DNA of 6,203 nt from Pseudomonadota bacterium (GTDB taxonomy: Bacteria > Pseudomonadota > Alphaproteobacteria > Acetobacterales > Acetobacteraceae): assembly GCA_021845835.1 (NCBI GenBank), contig JAJZVE010000293.1, forward strand, positions 1-6,203, written 5' to 3'. Positions 1 through 5,947 of this stretch are shown here, in pieces. The notes below the pieces were generated by a model. It was given only the letters and a program-made list of their open reading frames with translations. It was not told the DNA's origin and made no database searches. Made by a program: the position numbers and the translations under genes. Every line of letters starts with the position of its first letter. The first letter of the stretch is position 1.

Positions 1-1
1 C

Positions 2-769
2 GAGCACCTTGCCCGGCGCCTGCGGGCACTGGTTGGTATCGACGCCGATCGCGAGCGCGTCGGGCGCGTCGTTCATCGCCTTGAAGATGCCGCCGTTGCT
101 GCCGGCACCGACGGCGTCGATGCGGTCGGCGCCGTCCGCCACCATCGCGGCACCGCGCTGCTGGCCGCGCGCCGGATCGGAGAACGGGTTGTTGCCGCCG
201 ACCCAGAGCGTCGGCGAAATCCTGATGTCGGGCCTTGCGTGTTTCGCGCCCTGGATGAAGCCGTCGGTGAAGCGGTGCAGGAACGGGATATCGAGCGCGC
301 CGACGGCGCCGACCTTGCCCGTCCTGCTGGTCAGCGCCGCTTCCGCCCCGGCCAGGAAGCTCGGTTCGTACTCGCGGAAGGTGCCGCAATAGACGTTGGG
401 CAGCGGCCTGGCGATGCAGGTATCGACCATCAGGAACTTCACGCCCGGATGCGCGGTGGCGACCGGCGGCACCAGGTCGTTGAACTCGAAGCCGACCGCG
501 ACAACGACCTTCGCCCCTTCGCGCACCGCCGCTTCCAGGTTCTGGCGCTGCGTGGTGGGATCGGTGCTTTCGTAGGTCCTGGCAACCGCGCCGACCTCGC
601 GCGCCGCCGCCTCGATGCCGACCTGCCCCAGCTTGAGGAAATCGTTCACCCCGATCGGGTTGGGCGAGACATAGACGATCAGCGGCTTGCTCTGCGCCAC
701 CGCGCCCGTCGCATACGCCAGCCCCAACAGACCGGCAGCCGCACCGGCCAGCCCGCCCCGCAGGTTCAT
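2..769 (-). CDS. BMP-family ABC transporter substrate-binding protein, C-terminus beyond window
   Basis: This is the periplasmic binding component of an ABC importer of the Bmp/Med/TmpC family, whose characterised members bind purine nucleosides and related solutes. The 256 visible residues start with a signal peptide (Arg-4, a hydrophobic Ala/Leu/Gly stretch, and an AVA cleavage site at 23-25 before Gln-26). Family hallmarks follow: AVGFEFND at 91-98, an aromatic-rich FREYEPSFLAG block at 131-141, GKVGAVGALDIPFLHRFTDG at 151-170, and IGVDTNQ at 241-247. The usual N-terminal GxDDxSFN-type motif is replaced by SPNPIGVNDFLK (35-46), so the ligand may differ from that of the nucleoside binders. 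The ATG at 769 is preceded by GGGAAGGG (778-785) at 8-nt spacing and directly precedes the signal peptide. It lies 74 bp downstream of the CoA-transferase and is probably cotranscribed with it. Permease and ATPase genes would have to lie beyond the left edge. The family call is firm and the ligand is unknown. Confidence 0.9.
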   Translation of the reverse strand, partial: MNLRGGLAGAAAGLLGLAYATGAVAQSKPLIVYVSPNPIGVNDFLKLGQVGIEAAAREVGAVARTYESTDPTTQRQNLEAAVREGAKVVVAVGFEFNDLVPPVATAHPGVKFLMVDTCIARPLPNVYCGTFREYEPSFLAGAEAALTSRTGKVGAVGALDIPFLHRFTDGFIQGAKHARPDIRISPTLWVGGNNPFSDPARGQQRGAAMVADGADRIDAVGAGSNGGIFKAMNDAPDALAIGVDTNQCPQAPGKVL

Positions 770-843
770 CGTCTTTTCCCTTCCCGCCCCGATGCGGCGC
801 GATGCTCCGTCACGTTCCGCGCGCTGTCAACACGAACGCCGGC

Positions 844-2067
844 TCAGATCACGCCGCCCGCTGCCAATTGGTCCAGTGCCGCCGCGTCCAGCCCGAGCAG
901 CCCGCCCAGGACCGCGCGCGTGTCGGCGCCGAGCAGCGGCGGGGCGGAACGGTAGGCGACCGGCGTTTCCGACAGGCGCAACGGGCTGGCGACCAGCGTC
1001 ACGTCCGCCCCGACCGGATGGCGCATCGGCACAACGAGGCCGCGGGCGCGCACCTGCGGGTCCTCGAACACCTCGCGCAGCGTGTTGATCGGCCCGCACG
1101 GCACGCCGGCTTCCTCCAGCGCCGCCACCCAGGCGCGCGTCGGGCGCGTGCTGGTGATGGCGCACAGCAGCGGCATCAGCGTCGCGCGGTGGGCGACGCG
1201 GCGCTCGTTGGTGCGGAAGCGGTCGTCGCTCGCCCATTCCGGCCGGCCGATGGCGGCACAGAGGCGCGCGAACTGCCCGTCATTGCCGGCGCCGATGATC
1301 ATGAAGCCGTCCTGCGTCGGCACGTCCTCGTACGGCACGATGCTGGGATGGGCATTGCCGAGCCGGCGCGGCACCTCCCCGGTTGCGAGGTAGCTCGCCG
1401 CCTGGTTGGCCAGCGCGGCCACCTGCACATCCAGCAGCGCCATGTCGATCGCCTGCCCCTGCCCGGTCGCCTGCCGGTGCAGCAGCGCCGCCAGGATCGC
1501 CGAAGTGGCGTAGAGGCCGGTCATGATGTCGGTGAGCGCCACGCCCGTCTTCTGCGGCCCGCCCCCCGGTTCGTCGTCGGCGCGGCCGGTCAGGCTCATC
1601 ATGCCGCCCATGCCCTGCACCAGCACATCGTAGCCGGCGCGCGGGGCATACGGGCCGGTCTGGCCGAAGCCGGTGATGGAGCAGTAGATCAGGCCGGGAT
1701 GCGCGGCGCGCAGCGTCCCGGCATCCAGCCCGTACTGCTGCAGGCCGCCGACCTTGAAGTTCTCGATCAGCACATCGGCGCGCGCGGCGAGGTCGCGCAG
1801 CAGCCGCTGCCCCTGCGGATGCGCCATGTCGATCGTGACCGACTTCTTGTTGCGGTTCATGCACTGGAAATAGGCGGACTCGGCGGTGGGCTGCCCGGCA
1901 TCGTCGCGCAGGAACGGCGGACCCCAGGCGCGCGTGTCGTCGCCGCAGCCGGGGCGCTCGATCTTGATGACCTCCGCGCCGAGATCGCCGAGCATCTGCG
2001 ACGCCCACGGCCCGGCCAGCACGCGCGTGAGATCGAGCACGCGGATCTGCGACAATGCACCCGACAT
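844..2067 (-). CDS. CaiB/BaiF (class III) CoA-transferase
   Basis: This cytoplasmic enzyme moves coenzyme A between an acyl-CoA donor and a free carboxylic acid, by the mechanism known for formyl-CoA transferase. At 407 residues it is full length for the family. The N-terminus carries the family signature VLDLTRVLAGPWASQMLGDL (10-29) followed by GAEVIKIERP (30-39). NRNKKSVTID lies at 71-80, and GFGQTGPY at 133-140. The block TDIMTGLYATSAILAALLHR (179-198) holds Asp-180 where formyl-CoA transferase has its catalytic Asp-169. GNAHPSIVPYEDVPTQDG (237-254) and GNDGQFARLC (261-270) are typical of the succinyl-CoA:dicarboxylate branch (SUGCT-like), but the acceptor acid cannot be assigned. The ATG at 2067 sits directly on the conserved N-terminus. 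The Shine-Dalgarno sequence is modest: GGAAG-like at 2074-2080, or AGAGGA farther away at 2081-2086. It lies 90 bp after the reductase gene and was probably transcribed with it. No inactivating lesion is visible. Confidence 0.95.
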   Translation of the reverse strand: MSGALSQIRVLDLTRVLAGPWASQMLGDLGAEVIKIERPGCGDDTRAWGPPFLRDDAGQPTAESAYFQCMNRNKKSVTIDMAHPQGQRLLRDLAARADVLIENFKVGGLQQYGLDAGTLRAAHPGLIYCSITGFGQTGPYAPRAGYDVLVQGMGGMMSLTGRADDEPGGGPQKTGVALTDIMTGLYATSAILAALLHRQATGQGQAIDMALLDVQVAALANQAASYLATGEVPRRLGNAHPSIVPYEDVPTQDGFMIIGAGNDGQFARLCAAIGRPEWASDDRFRTNERRVAHRATLMPLLCAITSTRPTRAWVAALEEAGVPCGPINTLREVFEDPQVRARGLVVPMRHPVGADVTLVASPLRLSETPVAYRSAPPLLGADTRAVLGGLLGLDAAALDQLAAGGVI

Positions 2068-2157
2068 GAAACGCTTCCGTTCCTCTGCGATTCCGGGGTG
2101 CGGGCGACAGACCTCCGCGGCCGGCCCGTCCCGGTTCAGCGTGTCTGCTTCGTCCGG

Positions 2158-3171
2158 TCAGCCCGGCTCGTGGCCGACGCGCACCAGCATCTTGCCGAAA
2201 TTGCCGCCGCGCAGCACCTGCGCCAGCGCCTCCGGCGCATTCTCCAGCCCGTCCACCACGCTCTCGCGATAGCGCAGCGTGCCGTCCTTCACCCAGGGCG
2301 CGGCCAGCGCGCGCCATTCCGGGAACAGGTCCAGCCGGTCGGACACCAGGATGCCCTGGATCAATGCGCGCTTCATGATCAGGAAGGCGAGGTTCGGGCC
2401 GGGCGGCGGGTCCGGGTCGTTGTACTGCGCCACCATGCCGCAGACGATCATGCGCGCGAACACGTTGAACAGCGGGATCACCGCCGCCTGCACCGCGCCG
2501 CCGACATTCTCGAAATAGACGTCGATGCCGTGCGGGCACGCCGCCTGCAGCGCCACGCGCAGGTCCATGGTGCGGTGATCCACGCAGTCGTCGAAGCCGA
2601 GCGCCTCCTGCACCCAGAGGCATTTCTCCGCGCCCCCGGCGATGCCGACGACGCGCGCGCCGGCCCGCTTCGCCAACTGGCCGGCGACCGAGCCGACCGG
2701 CCCGGACGCCGCCGAGACCACCACGGTCTCGCCGGGCTTCACGCGCCCGACCTCGCGCATGCCGTAGAACGCCGTCACCCCCGGCATTCCCAGCACGCCG
2801 AGCCAGGTGGACAGCGGCGGCCCGTCGGGATCGAGCTTCATCAGCTGCTTCGCCGCCGTCAGCGCATGCGTCTGCCAGCCGCGGCTGCCGACCACCACGT
2901 CGCCCGGCACGAAGCCGGGGGCGGCGGAGGCGATCACCTCGCCGACCGTCTCCCCGGTCATCACCTCGCCGATCTGCACCGGGGCGGCATAGCTCGCCCG
3001 GTCATACAGCCGCCCGCGCATATAGGGGTCGATGGAGAGCCAGATGGTCCGCGTCAGCACCTGGCCCGCCGCCGGCTCCGGCAGCGGCGTCTCGACCAGC
3101 TCGAAGTGCTCCGGCCCCGGCTCGCCGGTGGGCCGGCGGCGCAGCACCAGCGCGCGTCGCATCTCGGTCAT
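2158..3171 (-). CDS. NADP-dependent zinc-free medium-chain oxidoreductase (PTGR/CurA/leukotriene B4 dehydrogenase type)
   Basis: This is a cytoplasmic reductase of the MDR superfamily. The group reduces the C=C bond of alpha,beta-unsaturated ketones and aldehydes with NADPH (prostaglandin reductase, curcumin reductase, 2-alkenal reductase). The 337 residues match the usual length. Visible signatures are WLSIDPYMRGRL (44-55), GEVMTGETVGEVI (68-80), LGVLGMPGVTAFYGM (124-138), the Rossmann loop SAASGPVGSVAGQLAK (153-168), and GGAEKCLWVQEALGFDDCVD (179-198), where the Lys in GAEK fits NADP binding. The family block DVYFENVGG is at 217-225. No zinc-binding cysteine clusters are present, unlike the neighbouring dehydrogenase. 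The ATG at 3171 was chosen because homologues begin a few residues before this RRALVLRRRP-like strand, and because GGGGAG (3181-3186) lies 9 nt upstream. The reading frame stays open much farther upstream, but only as a shadow of the alcohol dehydrogenase. It begins 26 bp after that gene ends, which indicates an operon. The natural substrate is unknown. Confidence 0.93.
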   Translation of the reverse strand: MTEMRRALVLRRRPTGEPGPEHFELVETPLPEPAAGQVLTRTIWLSIDPYMRGRLYDRASYAAPVQIGEVMTGETVGEVIASAAPGFVPGDVVVGSRGWQTHALTAAKQLMKLDPDGPPLSTWLGVLGMPGVTAFYGMREVGRVKPGETVVVSAASGPVGSVAGQLAKRAGARVVGIAGGAEKCLWVQEALGFDDCVDHRTMDLRVALQAACPHGIDVYFENVGGAVQAAVIPLFNVFARMIVCGMVAQYNDPDPPPGPNLAFLIMKRALIQGILVSDRLDLFPEWRALAAPWVKDGTLRYRESVVDGLENAPEALAQVLRGGNFGKMLVRVGHEPG

Positions 3172-3197
3172 GCTCCCGCTCTCCCCTGCCCGGCCGT

Positions 3198-4259
3198 TCA
3201 GGCGGTTTCGGCGCGCAGCACCAGCCGCCCGGTGACGCGGCCCTCGCGCAGCCGCGTCAGCGCCGCGTCGGCCGTCGGCATCGGCACCTGCTCGATCGGC
3301 ACCGGCGGCAACCTGCCGTCCTGCGCCAGCGCGACCAGCGCGCGCAGGTCGCCGGGGGTGCCGACATAGCTGCCCTGGACGGTCAGCGCCTGGATCGGCA
3401 TCAGCGGCAGCGGCAGGCGCAGCTCGCCGCCGAACAGCCCGACCTGCACCAGCTTGCCGCCCTTGCGCAGCGCCTCGAACGCGGCGCGGGCGCTGGCCGT
3501 GCCGTTCACCAGGTCGATGATGGCGCCGACGCGCCCGCCGGCCGCCTCGATGATCCGCTTGGTCACGCCCTCGCCCGACCCGTCCACCACCGTGGCCGCG
3601 CCTTCGCGCAGCGCCGCCGCGCGCTTCTCCGCGCTGACATCGACCGAGATGATGTTGCGGTGGCCGAGCGCGCGCAGCACCGCGACGGCCTGCAGGCCCA
3701 ATCCGCCGGCGCCGATCAGCACCACCGGCTCGTCCGGCGGCAGCGGCATGATCTTCTGGATGGCGGAATAGACCGTGATGCCGGAGCAGGCATAGGTGGC
3801 GGCCAGCGCCGGATCGAGAGTGCCGGGGTCGATCAGGTGGCGCGGGTGCGGCGCCAGCACATGCGTCGCATAGCCGCCGTTCTGGAACACGCCGATGCTG
3901 CGCGGTTTGAGGCACATGTTGTCGTGCTCGGAGGTGCAGGCGGCGCAGGTGCCGCAGCCGACCCAGGGATAGACGATGCGCCGCGCGCCCACCGCGACGC
4001 CTGTGGCGTCCGGCCCCAGCCTGACGACGCGGCCGACGATCTCGTGCCCGAGCGCCAGCGGCAGCGTCACGCCGCGGTCCTTCAGCGACATGATCTGGCC
4101 GCCGCCGAGGTCGTACTTGCCTTCCCAGACATGCAGGTCGGAATGGCAGACGCCGCAATGCGTCACCTCCAGCAGCACCTGCGTGCCGGTCGGCTCCGGC
4201 GTCGGCAGCTCGATTTCCTTGAGCGGCGCACCGCTCTCCACCACGGCCCAGGCGCGCAT
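3198..4259 (-). CDS. Zinc-dependent NAD alcohol dehydrogenase
   Basis: This cytoplasmic medium-chain dehydrogenase would interconvert an alcohol and its aldehyde or ketone. Catalytic zinc ligands are Cys-38 (in CGVCHSD, 35-41), His-72 with Glu-73 (GHE, 71-73) and Cys-158. Structural zinc is held by Cys-102, Cys-105, Cys-108 and Cys-116. His-39 sits where yeast ADH has its proton-relay histidine. The nucleotide loop GAGGLG (183-188) and Asp-207 at the end of the second Rossmann strand point to NAD rather than NADP. All ligands are intact across 353 residues, a normal length. Oddity: Cys-38 and His-72 are 34 residues apart, against 21-23 in horse and yeast ADH, because of a GKYDLGGGQIMSLKDRG loop (47-63). 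The ATG at 4259 is the most upstream ATG in frame and follows GAGGGGAGGG (4264-4273). It is the likely first enzyme gene of the minus-strand cluster. The substrate is not deducible. Confidence 0.95.
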   Translation of the reverse strand: MRAWAVVESGAPLKEIELPTPEPTGTQVLLEVTHCGVCHSDLHVWEGKYDLGGGQIMSLKDRGVTLPLALGHEIVGRVVRLGPDATGVAVGARRIVYPWVGCGTCAACTSEHDNMCLKPRSIGVFQNGGYATHVLAPHPRHLIDPGTLDPALAATYACSGITVYSAIQKIMPLPPDEPVVLIGAGGLGLQAVAVLRALGHRNIISVDVSAEKRAAALREGAATVVDGSGEGVTKRIIEAAGGRVGAIIDLVNGTASARAAFEALRKGGKLVQVGLFGGELRLPLPLMPIQALTVQGSYVGTPGDLRALVALAQDGRLPPVPIEQVPMPTADAALTRLREGRVTGRLVLRAETA

Positions 4260-4305
4260 CAGACCCTCCCCTCGACAATGTCGGGGATCATGGGAGCGCG
4301 CGGCG

Positions 4306-4327
4306 CGCGGCGGGTCAACCCGGCGCG
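4306..4327 (-). terminator. Imperfect GC hairpin directly after the small-protein stop codon
   Basis: Read on the minus strand, the bases directly after the small protein's TGA can fold into two 4-bp stem segments (CGCG/CGCG and CGGG/CCCG) separated by one C-C mismatch and closed by a TTGA loop. No T-tract follows, so it is not a classic intrinsic terminator. It could attenuate transcription or protect an mRNA end between the small gene and the alcohol dehydrogenase. In DNA this GC-rich, such folds also arise by chance. Confidence 0.25.
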
Positions 4328-4633
4328 TCAGGGCGGCGGCGCGATGGCGGCGCTGCCGTTGAGCACCCCGTCGTTGGTGCCCTGCTGCGCGCGCTGCATC
4401 ACGTCCTTGTCAAGCTGATCGACCTCCTCGGCGCGCTGGCGCTCCTTGTTCGCGTTGGCGCGCAGCCCCGCCGCCTGCTCCTGCTGGCGGACCTGCTCGC
4501 GGGTCGGCTGATGCGCTTCGCCGCCCCAGCGGTTGCCGACCTGCGCCGGCGCCTGGGCATCCTGCGCGCCGGCGAGCGCGGGCGCGAACAGGCAGGCGAA
4601 AGCAGCGATCGCGGATACGGTCAGGACGTTCAT
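4328..4633 (-). CDS. Small secreted or periplasmic protein, function unknown
   Basis: I do not recognise this 101-residue protein. Residues 1-23 form a convincing Sec signal peptide: a hydrophobic core (VSAIAAFACLFAPALA) ends in an AGA motif before Gln-24. The predicted mature chain of about 78 residues is hydrophilic, has no cysteine, and is rich in Gln, Ala and charged residues. Residues 45-85 (REQVRQQEQAAGLRANANKE and beyond) look like one long amphipathic helix, possibly a short coiled coil. The C-terminus ends in Pro-Pro-Pro. The ATG at 4633 is supported by GGAGGA (complement of 4641-4646) 7 nt upstream and by the signal peptide starting exactly there. It is divergent from ttuC and lies 68 bp before the alcohol dehydrogenase on the same strand, so it could lead the operon or be transcribed alone. 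A real gene is likely. A chance frame would be unlikely to combine a ribosome-binding site, signal peptide and cleavage site. Confidence 0.75.
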   Translation of the reverse strand: MNVLTVSAIAAFACLFAPALAGAQDAQAPAQVGNRWGGEAHQPTREQVRQQEQAAGLRANANKERQRAEEVDQLDKDVMQRAQQGTNDGVLNGSAAIAPPP

Positions 4634-4797
4634 CGCGGCTTCCTCCGCTACGGTGACAACACTTCGGCCCGGCGCAGGATGCCTCAGCCGTCACGCGGGC
4701 GTAAGCTGCCCGAGCGGCGGGTCTGGACGCCGCCGCCGGCGCAGAGGTAACGGCAACGCCGGCCGGCGCAGCGTCCCGCCGGAGAGGAGACCCAGCC
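4634..4797. promoter_or_regulatory. Divergent intergenic region between the small secreted protein gene and ttuC
   Basis: By geometry, this 164-bp gap should hold the ttuC promoter and probably the promoter for the minus-strand genes. On the plus strand GTGACA (4653-4658) matches five of six bases of a -35 box, with CAGGAT (4675-4680) 16 bp farther on as a poor -10. This is weak evidence in GC-rich DNA. I see no clear operator palindrome and no riboswitch-like fold. Confidence 0.4.
4781..4789 (+). promoter_or_regulatory. Ribosome-binding site of ttuC
   Basis: GGAGAGGAG is a strong Shine-Dalgarno sequence ending 8 nt before the ATG at 4798. It fixes this start over any alternative and matches the conserved N-terminus, which begins within a few residues. 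Confidence 0.8.
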
Positions 4798-5877
4798 ATG
4801 CGCCGTCACCGTATCGCCGCCATTCCCGCCGACGGCATCGGGCCGGAGGTGATCGGCGCCGGGCTGGAGGTGCTGGACGCGCTCGCCGGCCGGGTCGGCT
4901 TCGCGCTGGACGTGGACCACTACGACTGGGGCTCGGCGCGCTACCGCCGCACCGGCGCGATGATGCCGGCCGACGGGCTGGCGCAGATCCGCAACGCCGA
5001 CGCGATCTATTTCGGCGCGGTCGGTGCCCCCGACATTCCCGACCACGTCACGCTGTGGGGCCTGCGGCTGGTGATCGCGCAGGGCTTCGACCAGTACGCC
5101 AATGTCCGCCCCACCCGCATCCTGCCCGGCGTTGCCAGCCCGCTGCGCGACGTGACGCCGGCCGACCTCGACTGGCTGATCGTGCGCGAGAACAGCGAGG
5201 GCGAGTACGCCGGCCACGGCGGGCGCGCGCATCGCGGCCTGCCGGAGGAAGTGGCGACCGAGACCGCCATCTTCACCCGCGCCGGTGTTACCCGCATCAT
5301 GCGCTACGCCTTCGCCGAAGCACAGCGGCGGCCGGCGAAGCATCTGACCGTGGTGACGAAATCCAACGCGCAGCGCTTCGGCCTGGTGCTGTGGGACGAG
5401 ATCGCCGCCGCGGTGGCGACGGAATATCCCGACGTGGTCTGGGACAAGGAGCTGGTCGATGCCATGACGGTGCGCATGGTGCGCCGCCCGGCGAGCCTCG
5501 ACACCGTGGTCGCGACCAACCTGCACGCCGACATCCTGAGCGACCTCGCCGCCGCGCTCGCCGGCAGCATCGGCATCGCGCCGACCGCGAATATCGACCC
5601 GACGCGCCGCTTCCCGTCGATGTTCGAGCCGATCCACGGCGCCGCCTTTGACATCACCGGCCAGGGCATCGCCAATCCGGTCGGCGCGCTGTGGACCGCG
5701 AGCCTGATGCTGGAACATCTGGGCGAGCGCGAGGCGGCGGCGGTGCTGATGGCGGCGATCGAGCAGGTCTGCGCCGCCGGCATCGTGACGCCCGACCTCG
5801 GCGGACGCGCGACCACGCAGGAAGTGGCGCGGGCGGTGGCGGACGCGCTGCGCGGGGTGAACCGGCCGGGGGAATAG
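4798..5877 (+). CDS. ttuC: Tartrate dehydrogenase / D-malate dehydrogenase (decarboxylating)
   Basis: This is a cytoplasmic NAD-dependent beta-decarboxylating dehydrogenase of the isopropylmalate/isocitrate family, TtuC/DmlA branch. Characterised members need Mn2+ and K+; they oxidise L-tartrate to oxaloglycolate, convert meso-tartrate to glycerate, and D-malate to pyruvate. The 359 residues match that branch. Branch-typical blocks are IPADGIGPEV (9-18), WGSARYRRTGAMMPADGL (44-61), YFGAVGAPDIPDHVTLWGLR (71-90) and GFDQYANVRP (96-105). Likely active-site residues are Arg-104, Arg-130, Tyr-137, Lys-188, Asp-221, Asp-245 and Asp-249, all intact. HGAAFDI (280-286) has Asp-285 and Ile-286 where isopropylmalate dehydrogenase uses Asp-Ile to select NAD. 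The DQYAN/DHVTLWGL wording separates it from true isopropylmalate dehydrogenase (LeuB). Tartrate and D-malate specificity cannot be separated by eye. It is transcribed away from the minus-strand cluster, and its TAG stop lies in a hairpin loop. Confidence 0.93.
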   Translation: MRRHRIAAIPADGIGPEVIGAGLEVLDALAGRVGFALDVDHYDWGSARYRRTGAMMPADGLAQIRNADAIYFGAVGAPDIPDHVTLWGLRLVIAQGFDQYANVRPTRILPGVASPLRDVTPADLDWLIVRENSEGEYAGHGGRAHRGLPEEVATETAIFTRAGVTRIMRYAFAEAQRRPAKHLTVVTKSNAQRFGLVLWDEIAAAVATEYPDVVWDKELVDAMTVRMVRRPASLDTVVATNLHADILSDLAAALAGSIGIAPTANIDPTRRFPSMFEPIHGAAFDITGQGIANPVGALWTASLMLEHLGEREAAAVLMAAIEQVCAAGIVTPDLGGRATTQEVARAVADALRGVNRPGE

Positions 5878-5886
5878 CCCGGCCGG
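5862..5886 (+). terminator. Perfect 9-bp GC hairpin with the ttuC stop codon in its loop
   Basis: CCGGCCGGG (5862-5870) and CCCGGCCGG (5878-5886) are exact reverse complements and enclose the 7-nt loop GGAATAG, whose last three bases are the ttuC stop codon. The stem is all G-C and very stable. A moderately T-rich stretch (about 5899-5912) follows after a further GC palindrome, but there is no true T-tract. Since ttuC and the next gene converge here, a terminator or mRNA 3'-end stabiliser is plausible. Confidence 0.5.
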
Positions 5887-5896
5887 CGCCGGCGCC
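5885..5896. repeat. 12-bp perfect palindrome
   Basis: GGCGCCGGCGCC is its own reverse complement and overlaps the end of the ttuC hairpin by two bases. It may compete with or extend that fold in the convergent gap. It is built only of G and C, so chance occurrence is quite possible. Confidence 0.4.
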
Positions 5897-5928
5897 GATG
5901 ATTGTTGCTGTGCAGGAACATTAACGCC

Positions 5929-5940
5929 GCGCCAGGGCGC
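5929..5940 (-). terminator. Short GC hairpin after the convergent hypothetical gene
   Basis: GCGC (5929-5932) and GCGC (5937-5940) can pair around a CAGG loop, 7 nt past the stop of the minus-strand gene. On that strand it is soon followed by GTTAATGTT, the only AT-rich patch nearby. This is a weak candidate for the terminator of the hypothetical gene. Confidence 0.2.
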
Positions 5941-5947
5941 CGGGCGC

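Noticed and set aside
239..955. Plus-strand frame antisense to the BMP gene
   Set aside because: The minus-strand frame over the same bases is a clear BMP-family protein with a signal peptide, so this is a shadow.
2068..2157. Possible long hairpin between the reductase and CoA-transferase (CAGAC/GTCTG arms around a GGCC-rich centre)
   Set aside because: The arms are only 5 bp and far apart with imperfect interior pairing. This is expected by chance in this base composition.
1280..2623. Second minus-strand frame of 447 codons over the CoA-transferase and the end of the reductase
   Set aside because: Arg/Ala/Gly-rich shadow with no recognisable motif, overlapping two well-supported genes.
802..3369. 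Plus-strand open frame of 855 codons antisense to the CoA-transferase and reductase
   Set aside because: Its product is a low-complexity Arg/His/Ala/Gly mix with no domain. It is the antisense frame kept open by the strong GC codon bias of two genes with clear family motifs.
3172..4278. Upstream extension of the reductase frame to 4278, giving a 706-residue protein
   Set aside because: The extra region lies wholly over the alcohol dehydrogenase in another frame and is Arg/Ala/Gly-rich. The real start at 3171 has a ribosome-binding site and matches the family N-terminus.
4533..5651. Plus-strand frame of 372 codons overlapping ttuC in another phase
   Set aside because: Arg/Ala/Gly/Pro-rich translation typical of an off-frame reading of GC-rich DNA. 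It starts inside the small protein gene without a supported start.
4684..5718. Minus-strand open frame of 344 codons opposite ttuC
   Set aside because: Its composition is that of an antisense shadow, it shows no domain, and ttuC on the plus strand has all its catalytic residues.
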